DNA of 64,000 nt, from contig SIJG01000016.1 in NCBI GenBank assembly GCA_023374025.1, positions 1,467,642-1,531,641 on the forward strand, read 5' to 3'. Shown here piece after piece: positions 11,001 to 23,496 of the stretch. The notes under the pieces were generated by a model. That model made no database searches. It was not told where the DNA came from and worked only from the letters and a program-made list of their open reading frames with translations. Position 1 is the first letter of the stretch. The number at the start of each line of letters is the position of its first letter. Both the position numbers and the translations under genes were made by a program. Source of the stretch: Heterodera schachtii. Taxonomy: Eukaryota; Nematoda; Chromadorea; Rhabditida; Heteroderidae.

Positions 11001-13621
11001 TTAATAGTTCTCTGGCTCTTCATCAATTAATGCTGGTGATTGTTGTTGTTGCTGCTCTTCTGTGTTCTTTGGTCTGACTTAAATTGATTTGGTAAAAACT
11101 ATAAAACAGAAATTTCAAATTTGCGGGTCTCACTACGGGATTTGGACTCAAAATTTTTGCAGGATTGGGATTTGGCGGGATTCGCAATCCGGCAATTTTC
11201 ATAAATGCGGGATTGCGGCAATGGATCCTGCGAAATCCCGCGCGGTCTCTAGTAAAAACACACAGTATGCACATTTAATATGGTCAAAGGTTTGAAATTA
11301 TTATTTAATTTTAGAGGAAGATTCAAAATTTCATTTATTGATATTAACCTTAATTTTCTGAGGTTTTTCATTGAAATACCAAATCAAACGGCACTATCAA
11401 ATAAATCCAATAAAATGAAATTCAAAATTTAGTTAATTTTGAGATTAATTATAAAATTGGCACTATGTTTTATTATAAAATTTGCTGAAACACTAACCTT
11501 TTCCAAGAAGCGAAATTTCGAATATTTCTTCACGACAAATTGGACAATTATTTTGCTGTTTAATCCTTAAAAAAGCCAAACAAATCCAAAGCTAATTTAT
11601 GTTAGCTTCATTAAATTTTACCAAACATCAACGCATTTTGTGTGAAAATTGTGCTGAAAAACATTTTAATTTAGGGAAAGTCATTATAAATTATAAATAA
11701 CATACCTTGCACATCAACTCGCGAACCTTCTCACCATGCTTATAATTGCTTAAGCATATTGCGCACTGCTTAATGCCATCACTTTGCCCATTTATTTGAT
11801 GCTCCGGCATTTTTTTCATTGCTTTCAAAACTTAAAAGGGATATTAACAATTTGAACCAAATAATTACGCGAGTATTTTTTTTATTAATTTCACAAAATC
11901 CTAAAAGGGTTATTAGAAAATCGGCAAAGCCCAAGGGCGTAAAAATATCTAAATTTTAAAATTCAACTTTTGTTTAAACAATGCATTTTTGCTAAATATT
12001 GCATTTGCATAAATGCACAGTTTTTGAATGAAAAATCTAGAATATTAAGTTTTTGTTTTTAGTTTATTACAAAAATTTATTTATATTTCAAGATTCTCGC
12101 TTTTGTACCCATTTAGTTCCCGACAACAAACACAACTTACCGTTGCGTTGTTTAAATTTTGACATGGCTTTTTGGGCCAACGAAATTGGGTCCCACCCTC
12201 TGTTGTACAGCCATGTGCCGATATTGTTCACCAAATAAACAAAAATGGCGGTAATGAGCAATATTAATAATGCCATAAATAGAGGAGACTCCATGAAACG
12301 CTTCTTGCGCCGATTCCGTTTATTTTTTCGATCAGCTTAATTAATTAAGGAATAGATATTTATAATCCCATTTTAATAATTTTTGACTTACAATCATTTT
12401 TGATATTTGCTGCGATATTTAAATTGTCCACCGCTGTGTACATAAGCCTCAACTTCTGCTTCTCCTTTGAATTGTTCGGTTTTTCATCATTTTTGTCCTT
12501 TTTCTGTTTATTATTTTGCCGTTTTTCCTCCAATAATAATTTGATTAATTTGGCAATTAATTTAATTTCAAACTTTTCCTTCTTTATTACTATTATTTCT
12601 GAAATTGGTATTTGCTGTCTCAATGCACTAATTTGAATTGTAAATAATAAATATTGCTTCAAAGAATGGGAAACATTTCCTACAAAGAAGCAATTATTAA
12701 GTAATTAATTAATTACTTTTTTTAAAAATTATATTTTACCTGATTTTAATTCCTTCACAAATTTGGTTAATTTTTCCATTATTTGGCTCATTATTGGGTC
12801 CTTCTCTTTCATTGAGTTTAATTGATGCAATTTCTCTGTTCGATGCTCAAAAACTTTTGTGTAGTTTTCTAACTGTAAATTAAATTAAACAGTGAAAACA
12901 TTTTCAAAACGAGGCAAATAATTGCTTTTATTGCACTTTCTGATTCCAATTAGTATGTTTAGCTCATTGGACTCATAAAGTGCAGTAGAAACAAAATAAT
13001 TAATTAATTTTTTAATTAATTTATTTAAATTTTGAAAATATTATCTCAATAATCTATGTTATTAGTTATTACTAACATTCCGTTGAGGTACGAACACAAT
13101 GCTCAACAAATGCTCATTTTCTCTTGTTTCATTCAAAAATTCATCAAATTCTTCTGCTTTAATGTCTTCAATTTCGAACAATTCTGACAGTGTTTTTCCT
13201 TTAGATGGCTTTTCCTCCTTTTCTTTATGACGTTCCACCGCGAGCAAATCAGCTAATGTTTGGTTGTCTTTTTCAATGGCCATTAAATCAGCCAACGATC
13301 CTTTCTTAATGTGTGGTGAACTTGGTGATGGCTTTGAGTCGTCAGATGAAAAACCTGCAAAATTTGGGGATAGCGTAATTTACAAAAAATATCAAATTCA
13401 TAATAATTAGGGCCAGGATTATATGTGTTAAAAACGCCAAATACATATTTATTCGCCAAAAAATAAAAAAATGCAATTTCGGGCCCTGATAATAATGCTT
13501 TATATGTGTCTTCAAAAAATTTGAAAAAACCTAGGTTTTTATAATTACCTCCGCTAATGAAAAGTGGCAAAGTGCTAAAAAACACGAGAGAGAGAACCAA
13601 ATTATTTTTAAAAGTCTTCAT
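11001..13621 (-). CDS. Signal-peptide, transmembrane RING-H2 protein A (putative E3 ubiquitin ligase)
   Basis: Nine exons: 13621-13549, 13354-13077, 12872-12740, 12679-12392, 12335-12141, 11830-11706, 11653-11622, 11565-11498, 11077-11001. Every phase agrees, giving 422 aa. Order: signal peptide (MKTFKNNLVLSLVFFS...); three LADLM-type repeats (GSLADLM, QTLADLL, KTLSELF); a charged, helical middle with a Lys-rich stretch; a basic KNRRNRRKK-like block; one TM helix around 275-295; RING-H2 at 345-385 with C345-x2-C348, C363-x-H365, H368-x2-C371, C382-x2-C385; and a Gln-rich tail ending PENY. RING-H2 domains recruit E2 enzymes and transfer ubiquitin, and signal peptide-TM-RING proteins are endomembrane ligases. 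Paralogues lie at 17.4 and 23.5 kb. A cyst-nematode RING-H2 effector (RHA1B) is known in the literature; kinship is unproven, and a TM helix argues for residence in nematode membranes. Confidence 0.85.
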
Positions 13622-14290
13622 TTGAATATTTTTTTTGTAAGTATGGAAATGTTAAAAGCGAGGTGCATTTATATATGCCTTTTTCAGGCAAAGCCGTGCC
13701 CGCATGCCTTTGCTTTATCCATCAGAAAAAGACGGAAGCGAGAGAGAAAAACAAAATTTTAATGTACCCAATTTTTGCCTCTCCATTAGAGATACTTTCA
13801 AAACAGAGTGCCAACAAATGTGATGCCGTAATCGTCAATGCAAATTTGCATGAAAAATATTTGCCACGTTTAAAAGTGATAAAAAGACGTAGGGGAGGGG
13901 GAGGCACGACGGAAGGGGAATCCATCAACAAATGTTTTTTGTATAACATGATGTTTTTAAAATTTTTTAAGAATATTGATTCCAGCACATGCACGTATTC
14001 TTGTTTACAATTTTTAGAAATCACGAAAAAAATATTTGAGTAAGACTTGGATTTTAATCCAAAAATCGCGAATTATGCCGAAAAAAAAAACGCAGGGGGA
14101 AGTTTGGGCACCAAATCAACGACCTTAAAAGTATGAATATTTTTAATTGTGTAAAAATGCAATCCTTTAATTTAAAAGCATAGTAAATTTTAATCAAGTT
14201 AGTCCAGTGTTTTTTAACGAATATCCACTCAATTACATGCTTATTTTGTTGTATCTTTACTTTTGTTTATATATCAATGTCATATATAAG
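13622..14290. other. Upstream region of RING gene A
   Basis: About 670 bases with no convincing gene; long frames on both strands here have unnatural composition. It should contain the promoter of the minus-strand RING gene starting at 13621. I see no recognisable core element. Confidence 0.4.
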
Positions 14291-15042
14291 CAGGGTTCCC
14301 AGATCAAAATTTTCAAAAGCCTCATTTGGCAGGCAAAAATGCCTCATTTTGGGTCAAAAAGCCTCATTTTTACAAAAATTAGTCAAAACAGGCTTAAAAT
14401 GCTCAAATGTTATATTTCTGGTTGTCCATGATCAATTTGAGCATTTTGTGAAATTCTAAGCATGAAAAACCAAAGTTGATTTTTTTGCGATGCTTTTTCC
14501 AAAAAACTTTTGGGGAACAAAGGGGGGCCGGCGGTGCCGATAGGCGCCGCCGGAAAATTTTTTTTTGTTATTTTTAATGCGATTTGTTAACAGATTTGTC
14601 CACAAAAATGGCCAAATCTTACAATTTTAAGCAAGTTTTTAAGAAAATAAAGAATTTTTAGGATCCGGCGGTGCCGATAAGCACCGCCGGAAAAATTTGT
14701 AATTTTTAATGCGATTTGCTACAAATTTTGTCCAAAAAATAACCAATTTTATGCTTTAAGCCAAATTTTAAAAAGAAAATAAAGGACTTTAGGGGCTGGC
14801 GGTGCCGATAGGCTCCGCCAGCAGGAGAAAAATTGAGAATTTTGACCATATTTTTAGCAGATTTTCATTAAAAAAATTCATAATTTTGTGGTTTTTTGGA
14901 AAATTTAACAAAAAACCACAAAAAACCTCAAAATTTCTCAAAAAACCACAAAAAGCCTCAAAGCCTCATTTTGAAAATTTAGCCTCATTGACCTACCAAA
15001 AAACCACAAAATGAGGCTAAAGCCTCACATCTGGGAACCCTG
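14291..15042. mobile_element. hAT-like MITE with internal triplicated hairpin units
   Basis: Terminal inverted repeats CAGGGTTCCCAGAT / ATCTGGGAACCCTG with an identical 8-mer tatataag on both sides (14283-14290, 15043-15050). The interior has many 'gcctcatttt' motifs and three ~133-bp tandem units, each starting with the GGCGGTGCCGATA hairpin (14527, 14664, 14796). No ORF. Confidence 0.9.
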
Positions 15043-15050
15043 TATATAAG

Positions 15051-17402
15051 TATTATTTGTATCATTGCGTCATTTCGAGGCTCAGAGGATTAAAATCTTG
15101 ATAAATTTAAACAGAATTAGACATGTCTTGGTATTATTGGGTCTAAGCCCAAATCGAAACTGGTACGTACCTAACCTACGTTTAAAAACAGCATTAATTG
15201 ACTAATTAATAAGACTTTTTTAAGTAAATATAAATTTTTAAATGCAGGGGTTATTTATGAATGAAAGCACAAAATAAATTAGTATTTTTTTTATTCCGGC
15301 AGCTTTTTGTGACATTATTATGGTTATGAGACTGCTGGTCACCCATAGCCAGTGTTGGAAAAATCAAAAAATTTTAAAGCATGCTAAACGTTGTTAAGAA
15401 AATTGAGACACTTCTAAAATCACATAGAAACATAAATTTCCTCCAAAAACAATAAAAGTTTAATTTTTTGTCTAAAAAATCCCCTATCTTTCCTCTGCCC
15501 ATCGTTTCGCCATTTTTTGGCATTTCCTATCCTTTTTTTTGCCCTGCCATCGGCTTCTTCTGCCTTTGGCCATTATTGCTGTTCCCCCTTTTGGTTTTTC
15601 ATGTCGTTGCTTCTGTCGCGTTACCCCTTTTTCGCCCCCGTTTCTTTAGGGTCAACACATCTCGGCTTGTTTATCTCTTATTCCGAGACCCGCGGTTTAC
15701 TGCTAGCATGAGTATTTTCGTATAAATATACCATATATTTCTGTTTTTAATATAGCATGTTTATAGGGAAGTGATAAAAGATAACAAAAAAAGAGACTGA
15801 AAATTGAAATTAAATGGTAAGACAGATAAGCTTAAATACGGAAAACAACAAAACATATGAAAGATATGGCGAAAGAAGAATGTTGGTAGGGGATTTACAG
15901 TCCTCCCGAAACCCGGAAATTAAAAAGGAAAATGGAAAAACAGAATTCGATAAAGTTTTGCTAGCTTTGGCCCATCTCCTCCTTGGACCTATTTCAATTG
16001 GCTTCACACATATCTCAGGTATAACTTGTCATATGTTGGTTTCGTCGGAATCCTTACTCTAGAGTCTGAAAATTCCTGATTTAGGCTTAGTTCGGTGAAA
16101 AAATATTGTAGCTTTTGTTTCATAAACTGTGGTTATCAAACTTATGAAACGAATTATGACATAAATTATCTAGGATATGACCCAAATTAAAAAGGGCTCT
16201 GCTTGTATGCTAATCATTGTGAATTCCCCAATTCGTAACGGGAAAGGGGAGGTTGGTCGGGATCCGGATCCGACAAAAGTGTAAAGGGAGTTCAACGGGA
16301 AGCGTTTATATATGCAGAGTCATGGGGGCGGGGAGAGTACAAAGGGACCGCCCCACGTAAAGCAAAAATGTGAAAAGGCAGGAGGAGGGGCCAAACTAAC
16401 CAAAGAGTAACAATTGGTCATCCGTAATGAACTTTTTACATTTTGGCATTTTGGCTTTCGGAGTTACCAAGAACGTTGATTCGTTGCTTCGGAAAAAGTT
16501 GATTTTCCCTGAACTGTAGAAAGCCTGAAACGTACGAAAAAGGTGTTTTAGCTAGGTTTTATTCCTTTAGAACTAAATTACATTTGCATATTTGGGCATA
16601 TTTCGCGATTTAAAATTCTGGAAAATTTCCTTGCAAAATCAATCTTTCATACTTAAATTTGACCAAAAAAATTGTCAGCAAGGGCGGTAAAAAAGAAAAT
16701 TTTTTACTGTTTTTGAACAGATCTCATTCAAAATCCCATTTTTTCCGGCATTGTCTGTCGGCATCGCCGGGCTCCGAATTTTCTTAGTAATAAATTTATG
16801 TTCAAAAATCCAAAATATGGGGATTTCTTAAACAAAGTCTGCTAATCAATCAGGCAAAAATTCCTAATTGCTCTCCACGAGTATTAGCCTTTTGGTCCGC
16901 TAAAGACTTATTATAGTAGGAAAGAACGATTTGAAGAAATCTAAAATTATCTTGACTTTGGAAAAAGTATTCGCGATTTTTTTATTCATAAATTCATTCC
17001 CCTTTATTTATGAATATTTATATTGCAATATTTTTTTCTTTTATTAAATCCTTTCCTGGTGGGAATGCCAAGCCCACTATGGGTCAAGCCCAGTGTTAAA
17101 CAAAACAACTCTGTGGATTTAACAAGCAGAAAAAAAAAGTTAAACAGGATGAAGTAAATGTTGTTTTTTACATCATTAAAATCGAGGAGATAGTACGCCA
17201 AAGTGAGAGAAATTATAAAGAAAAAGAGAAACTACGAAATAGTACTAGGCTTTTCTCTGCACAGTAGAGTTGACCCATAGTGCGAGCCCCAAATCAGAGT
17301 TATTTAAATGGGAAGTTTCCCTTTGTCTAATTTCATTATTTTTTTAATTTAAAAATGAAATGCTTTTATTAATTTTTTATAAAATCAAATGCCACTGATT
17401 TA
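15051..17402. other. Gene-free region with dispersed repeats
   Basis: No gene supported. 15806-15960 is a diverged copy of 23281-23440 (shared gtaagacagat, gaaagaagattga-like and cccgaaa blocks). A 13-bp inverted pair, CACTATGGGTCAA at about 17074 and TTGACCCATAGTG at about 17268, forms a hairpin-type repeat. The end of that repeat (agtacgccaaa) recurs at 63980. Confidence 0.4.
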
Positions 17403-19407
17403 TTATGCTCTTCTGTCATTTTCTGTTAATGTATCACTATTATCATTATCATTATCAATGGCTGTTTGCTGTAGCTGCTGTTCATTTTGTTCTGCTCCAT
17501 TATTATCATTTATTTGAATAATCACTTCATTTTGTGTTCCTTCATTGGAATTATTAATGTTATTGTCATTATTATTTGCTTCTAAAACATTGGTGTTATA
17601 TTTAATTATGCTTTTGATGCCATCAAATTTAATTAATTAATTAGTTTATTGTTCTTACGTGCATTTGCTGTTGTTTTTGATAACATGTCCATGTCCAATA
17701 TTTCTTGGCGACAAATTGGACACCCATTATGACCGCCTCCGACCCTAAAGCATAATATTTTTGGATTTTTAATTAACTAATTGCATTTTGCCCAATTAAC
17801 TTTTGCTTACCACATTTCAATGCATTCGTTGTGGAAAATATGCTAAATCGGCAAAAATACTTCATTTAATAAGCACAGTTTGAATGGCACCACACCTCAC
17901 AGACGGGCAACGGTTTGACTTTTGTCCCGGCATCGATTTGGCATAGGCAAATTGCGCATTCCGTCCGTTCTTCCTCACTCAATTTTTTGGCGCCGACAAC
18001 AACCGAAGGAATGCCTTTGAAAGTGTCCAAATCTGAGCAGAATCAAATAATGGCATATTTTTAGTAACATAAATAAAATCCAAAAACTCCTTCAATTTTT
18101 AAGAGTTTAATTTAATTACAAAACTGTTATATGATACCTAATTAACAAATTAATTAATTTATGATTTCACTGTAATGCATTTTACATCGTTTGTTGTTCA
18201 TTGCTCCGTTTGCTTCTGTTTCTCCATTGTTTCTGTGAATGTTCCGTGAGAAATTTTGCGCGTTATGACATGTGATGAAAGACAAGCAAAGAATGATTAG
18301 CACGAACATAGCCAAAAGCAAATAATAAATTAAATTTGCGAAAATCATTCGTTTGCGCCTCCGCCGTCGCCTTTCGTCTGAATAGTTAATTAGGCCTTTT
18401 TCCGAACATTTATTAATTGTTCCTAATTACGCTTTCGCCCATTTAAAAGACACTCATTAATTATTCCGTTAATTATTCCTAATTACCCTTTCGCCCATTA
18501 AAAAGCGTGGCTTCGTCCAAAGCAATTTGATTTGCTCTAAAAGCAAATCTAAAGAATTTTTCATCATCATTTGTCCTTCCTTTTCTTCCATTTTTATGAC
18601 AATTTGAGCAATTTCCACCATTTTGGTCACAACTTTGTGCCTACGGAATAATAATAAATTAGAAAACATTCTGTTAAATTTGCAAAATTTAATTCTTACT
18701 TTGTCCGAAAATCCAATTAATTCTTCAATTAAATATTTTACGCTTTTTTTGCTGAAATCAAAATGCTGCTTCTCTCTTTGTTTATTCAGCTGAATTCGGT
18801 GACGTTTTTCCGAGAAAAGCAAAGCAAAAGTGACGCTTTGCTTCAATTCTTTCAACAAAGAAAACCCATCGAAACCTAAAAATATGATCAATTAAGTGTT
18901 AATTAATTAGGAATTTAATTATTTGCCTGCCAATGACTCCAATTTTCGTTTTGCGCGCATTTCTGCAGCAAATAAGCCGTTTAACAATTGTCTCAAAGCG
19001 GGGTCATTAGCATGGATCGAACTCAGTCTTCTTTCCAGACAGTCGAATTCGTCGGCAGCAATGAAAGGAGGAGGAAAAGCATCCGAGCGAAGCAAATCCT
19101 TAAAAATTATAAACAATACATAATTAATTGTTAATTAATTTTATTTCCATTTTTTTTTTTTTACTTTTTTCTCCCCCATAAAAAGCGCCTCCAAAATTCG
19201 CTGCTTTTTGCTCAGCTCACAGAGAAACCTTTCCATTAATTTTCTGTCCATAAACATTGTTTCCAGCAGCTCTAAATTATTAATTTGGCCACCCCAAAAT
19301 GGGGCATCTGTCAAATTTTGTTGTCCGTCGCATTCGAAAGTGGCAAATGCCAACAAAGAGAAGGACAAGAATAGCAGAAGCAGACAAATCGGAAATTTAG
19401 CACACAT
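17403..19407 (-). CDS. Signal-peptide, transmembrane RING-H2 protein B
   Basis: Divergent paralogue of the genes at 11.0 and 23.5 kb. Exons as read: 19407-19165, 19098-18927, 18875-18487, 18377-18171, 18032-17896, 17842-17811, 17744-17659, 17581-17403. Order: signal peptide (MCAKFPICLLLLFLSF), helical charged middle, a run of arginines before one TM helix (NLIYYLLLAMFVLIILCL), RING-H2 (CAIC-x15-C-x-H-x2-H-x2-C-x11-CPIC), and an Asn/Gln-rich tail. The RING is split by introns at the same places as in A and C. The intron after 18927 uses a GC donor (CAG|GCAAAT) and its phase fits. The 18487/18377 junction is off by one base unless a 59-nt intron (18641-18699) is removed, which would put a less protein-like frame in use. 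An indel in this exon is equally possible. Confidence 0.75.
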
Positions 19408-21464
19408 TTTGGGGATGGAAGGAAAAATGTCAAATAAAATTCAAAAATTTTGCTGGAAAATGCGAGAGAAAAAATAACATTTTGAAATGAATAATTTAAG
19501 ATAATCTCATGAAAATAATAATTTATTAACTCAAAATTCATATTTACTCCAAATTGACTACATTTTTATATTGTGCAATTTTGGGGAAGCCCCCAGCCGA
19601 GCCGGGCATTCCCCGCCCCCGTCCCCCCTCACCCCCTGGGCTTCCCCCCCCCCCGCCGCCAAATGCCAACATTTCTTAGTGAGTCCTCCACCATTATAAA
19701 CGTAGCAAATAACAATTTATTTTTTCAGCGTATGAGAAATTTTTTTTAAAAAATTGCTCATTTAATTCGTTTATTTCCTGCCGGGATTTCTCTTTTCCAA
19801 CAACAAAACGCACAAACAAAAAATATTATGGTTTTTGTTTGTTTTTTCAATTTCCGATTTTTAAATAATAACTTTTGAAAAAATTCTGTTGGACTTTTCT
19901 TGGTAATAGTGAAGCTAGTGCCCCCCCCCCCCCATTTTTATTTTAACTTTTTTGGACCCGAATTCGAACAAAAAGTCAAAAATTCAAATTAGATTTTCCA
20001 TCTTTAGAGCTGGTCGGGACCGGGAATTTTGACAAAAACCGGGACAGGGACTTACCGGGACCAGAAAAGTCGGGACCGGGACCTCGATATTCAACGGATG
20101 GGCGCTATCACGAATTTGAAGTCAACAGGTTTTATTTTTAATGTTATAGATAAGAAAATGGAAGCAATTCTAACAAAAAAAAGAACCGTACAAACTTCAA
20201 CACGACGGCCATTCACACATTTTTCACAAGCCGAGTGCTGACGGGTAAATTCGCTTTTGGGCATGTGAACACCATCACGGAAATTGAAATCATTCACAAA
20301 TACCGCGCCCTGGAAGAGTTCCTTGCGAGGACAAAATGTTGCCGTTGACGAATATTTAGAATTTTATCATGGACCGGGTTTTCCGTTTTATCGGCACAAT
20401 ATGCGGCGATGGCAGGCGAGTCGCGGTGAACAAAGTGCGAAATGAAAGCAAAATGCTTTTGTCAACATTCTTTTGTTGACATTTCCCTATTTTCTCGACC
20501 CATTTGCTTCGGAGCTGACTTCGAGAAAACCTAAAAAAAAGTAAAGAAATACCGACGTAGACCGTACGGATTCTCATGATTAGGGATGGAAATTTTATGT
20601 AAATACATATTTTTTTTCCTGTCTTCTCCATGCTCTGAATAGCAGGAAAAACACTTTATTTTTCGTGTTTGCGAACAAAAGTTGGGACTTTTATTTACAT
20701 CTTTTTTTGAGCTTTTATACATATTTACATATTTCGGGGTTTTTATACATATTTACATATTTCGGGGTTTTATACATATTTGGTACATATTTTGGACTTT
20801 TTATCACTTTTTTCCTAAATTTTTTGAGAGTTTTTGAAAATTTATAAAAATTTCTTGTGAAAAATCAGGAAAATTTTTTTTGAAAATGACCCCCCTAAAA
20901 ATGGTTATTTTTCAAAAAAAGAGTTATCAAAAATTAATTTTTAAGCAATTTAAAATGTGATTCTAAGCATATTTAGGACATTTTTGTGGCATTTTTGGCC
21001 TATTTCACCCTTAACGAAGAATTGTTCAAAAAAAAACCATTTTAAAAATTTTAAGTGTCCTCTATTTGCATGAAAATTTCAAAAAATTACGTCAAAAATG
21101 TTTAGAACTATTTTTTGAAATTTTATATGAAAATAGAGGACACCTAGCTAGGGCTATCAAGATACCAAGAATGTTTAATTTGAATGTTCTTAGAAAAAGT
21201 TATGGCGCAACAAACTTGTCAAATTATTATATGGTCGTGTCTTTTTTATGTTGTCGTGTAAACTGAAATAGAGCCAAATATATTTATTATAATTATATTA
21301 TTATTCAATTATCAATAAATTAATTAATTAATTTAATTATTAGAATAACTCTTCCGTACTGAAATGACCCGCCTCTTCTGATCACCCCACATCGATACTT
21401 TTGACACTTCGGCTCACCACGAAATGAAACAAATACGTCGGTATCAAGGGCGTAGCCAGACACT
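19408..21464. other. Gene-poor stretch between RING genes B and C
   Basis: Mostly low complexity: C/G homopolymers at 19600-19660 and 19920-19934, GGGACCGGGA repeats at 20010-20085, and a short tandem of ttacatatttcgggg at 20700-20770. One minus-strand frame at about 20350-20090 looks protein-like (GAVFVNDFNFRDGVHMPKS, then ACEKCVNGRR) but is short and unrecognised. It may be a transposon or exon relic. Confidence 0.35.
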
Positions 21465-21735
21465 TGGCTTCGGGGGGGGGGGGTGGGCTGAAGTCAAAAA
21501 TTCGATTTTTAGGGGTGTATTTTTCTTTTTTCAGTCGATTTTTAGCGGTGTGTTTTCGTTTTATGAAATCCCAAATTAGGGGGGTGTATTTTAAAAAAAT
21601 TTTAGCCGTTTTTCGCCCAAAAATCACTATTTTTGCCATTTTGGTCTACATTTTTCAAGACTATGGTAAAATAGGGGTTTCATTGCCGATAGGCGCCGCC
21701 GGGAAAATTTTTGAGTATTTTAATGCAATTTTAAA
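21465..21735. repeat. Dispersed repeat with GGGGTGTATTTTT motifs and hairpin, copy 1
   Basis: Shares its order of blocks with 40003-40235: aggggtgtatttttc, ttcagtcgattttta, gaaatcccaaattagggg, ttttcgcccaaaaatca, gccgataggcgccgccggg, aaaatttttga. A third, inverted partial copy is at about 44210-44330. No coding capacity. Confidence 0.75.
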
Positions 21736-22009
21736 TTAAAAATGCGGAAAAGGGAAAACCAAAAAGGGCACTTCAAACCTTTTAAAACGGTCAAGCGCGG
21801 ATAAATTTTTAAGTCGAAAAAAATTCATTTTGAAAACTTAACATAGTCTACATATTAAGTTTAAAAATCCACAAAAATCAAAATAATCTTTTACTCCGGA
21901 TGAATCCGAACCTGCCACCCCTCAGCCTGCTACAGAATCCCAGATACGCAGGGATTCTGCGGCCATAGCGATGTCCTAACTGAAATTTGTTTTACAGGTT
22001 CGTGATCAG

Positions 22010-22603
22010 TAGGGCTTCCATTTTTAGGCATAAAAAATCGCGAAATAGGCACCTAAAAAGGCATTAAAAAATCGCAAAATAGGCATTAAATAGGCACAAA
22101 AATCCGCGAATAGGCACGAAAATAGGCAAAAATTTTTTTTATTAACGCTTTTTAGGTAGCAAATCAAGTAAAAACTTAATCAAAAAACTTAATTTTGCTT
22201 ATATTTCAATTGTTTTAAGTTTTTGTCGAATAAAGACATTTTTTAAACCAAAAATTTTTATTATTAAATAATAATTGAATTTTGGGGATCAATTTTTGTG
22301 AAAATTTTTTCCAATTCTTAGGGGTGTATTTTCTGAAATTTTTTCGGGCGATTCTTAGGGGTGTAATTTTCATTTTTGTTAAGAATTTTTCCGAAAATCC
22401 TGAAAAAGGCGCCAAAAATGGCGAAATAGGCACAAAAATAGGCATTTAGGCATTAAGCACAAAAATTCCAAAATAGGCAAAAATAGGCATTATAAAAGTC
22501 ATCGTAGACACCCCAAACCAAGCGGAAAATGCTTTTGTCGTGCTTATCAGTACGTATTAAGTGCGCAAAAATTTTAGGCATTTGCCTAAAAATGGAAGCC
22601 CTA
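22010..22603. mobile_element. hAT-like MITE with perfect 8-bp target duplication
   Basis: Terminal inverted repeats TAGGGCTTCCATTTTTAGGC / GCCTAAAAATGGAAGCCCTA, flanked by gtgatcag at 22002-22009 and 22604-22611. The interior is a run of 'aaataggca(c/t)' motifs. A decayed relative lies at 6465-6877. TAGGG ends plus an 8-bp duplication fit hAT. Confidence 0.9.
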
Positions 22604-23131
22604 GTGATCAGTATAGTTCGGAGTTATATTTATTTGGTCAGTAAAAACAAAATTTCTTTAATATATATTCCTATTTATTTTACATATATGCAACCGCGCG
22701 AAAACGACCCCCGACCGTAACTTTTTCTCAGTTGGCCAGGTATCATTCAAAAGCACTGCATGTTTAAAGCTGTACATAAGCAATTTAGAAGCGATTGGAC
22801 AATCTATAATAAAGTTGCAACATGAATACTGCAAAAAAAGTCAGAATTTTGCATGTTTTTATTTATAACTTTTTTGTATGTTTGGGAATCGTTGTGATTT
22901 TTGGAATGCAAGTAGAGCTTATTAAGAGGCACATGTACAAGGGGTGCGCCAGTCAGACCCCCATACGTCGGACGTTTGGCGCAGGGGGGGTGCGCCGGGA
23001 CCAATTTTTCGTACGTCGGCCCCTATTTTTTCCCGGCGACCTTTTTTTTTTTTTTTTTGCTATTAAAATCACCTCTTTTTTTTTGCGGCGCGTTTTTTTC
23101 CAAAAAACTTTGTGGGAAGGGGGTGGGGCGG

Positions 23132-23158
23132 TCCGGCGGTGCCGATAGGCGCCGCCGG
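23132..23158. repeat. Dispersed 26-bp hairpin GGCGGTGCCGATAGGCGCC family (representative copy)
   Basis: A near-perfect GC palindrome (arms CCGGCGG/CCGCCGG around TGCCGATAGGCG) followed by gggaaatttttttgaatttt. Copies or variants: 719-738, 9863, 14527, 14664, 14796, 21684, 40174, 41240 and 54582 (the last two inverted). It sits inside unrelated repeat elements, so it behaves as a module shared by several MITE families rather than one element. Confidence 0.85.
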
Positions 23159-23280
23159 GAAATTTTTTTGAATTTTGTATGCGTTTTGCTAAGGAAATTG
23201 TTCAAATTTTAACTTTTTCCCCCTTCGGTACGACCCACCCCACGACGACCCCCCCTAAATGACATAAAAATAGATGAAAA

Positions 23281-23440
23281 ATTGAAATAAAAAAGTAAGA
23301 CAGATTAGCATAAATATCTAAAACAGCGAATCAAATAAAAGATAAAGTGGCCGTAGAAAGAAGATTGATGACATTGGGCCTTACAAATTTCCTCCCAAAA
23401 CTCGAAAATTTAAAATAAAGGAAAGTAGAAAAAAAATCCG
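23281..23440. repeat. Diverged copy of the 15806-15960 repeat
   Basis: Shared blocks (attgaaat...taagacagat, aaagataa/atatggc, gaaagaagat, ttacaa/ag...cctccc, aaattaaa) align collinearly with 15806-15960. It lies just downstream of the stop of RING gene C. Function unknown. Confidence 0.5.
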
Positions 23441-23496
23441 CCATTTTGCCCAGGTTTGAGAAACCCAATGTAGTGATTTTTACTAAACGCCAATAA

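Noticed and set aside
13663..14043. 126-codon plus-strand frame upstream of RING gene A
   Set aside because: Poor composition, no splice partners and no recognisable motif; antisense frame equally long.
15468..16062. Hydrophobic plus-strand frames
   Set aside because: Low complexity; the 15.8 kb part is a dispersed repeat also found at 23.28 kb.
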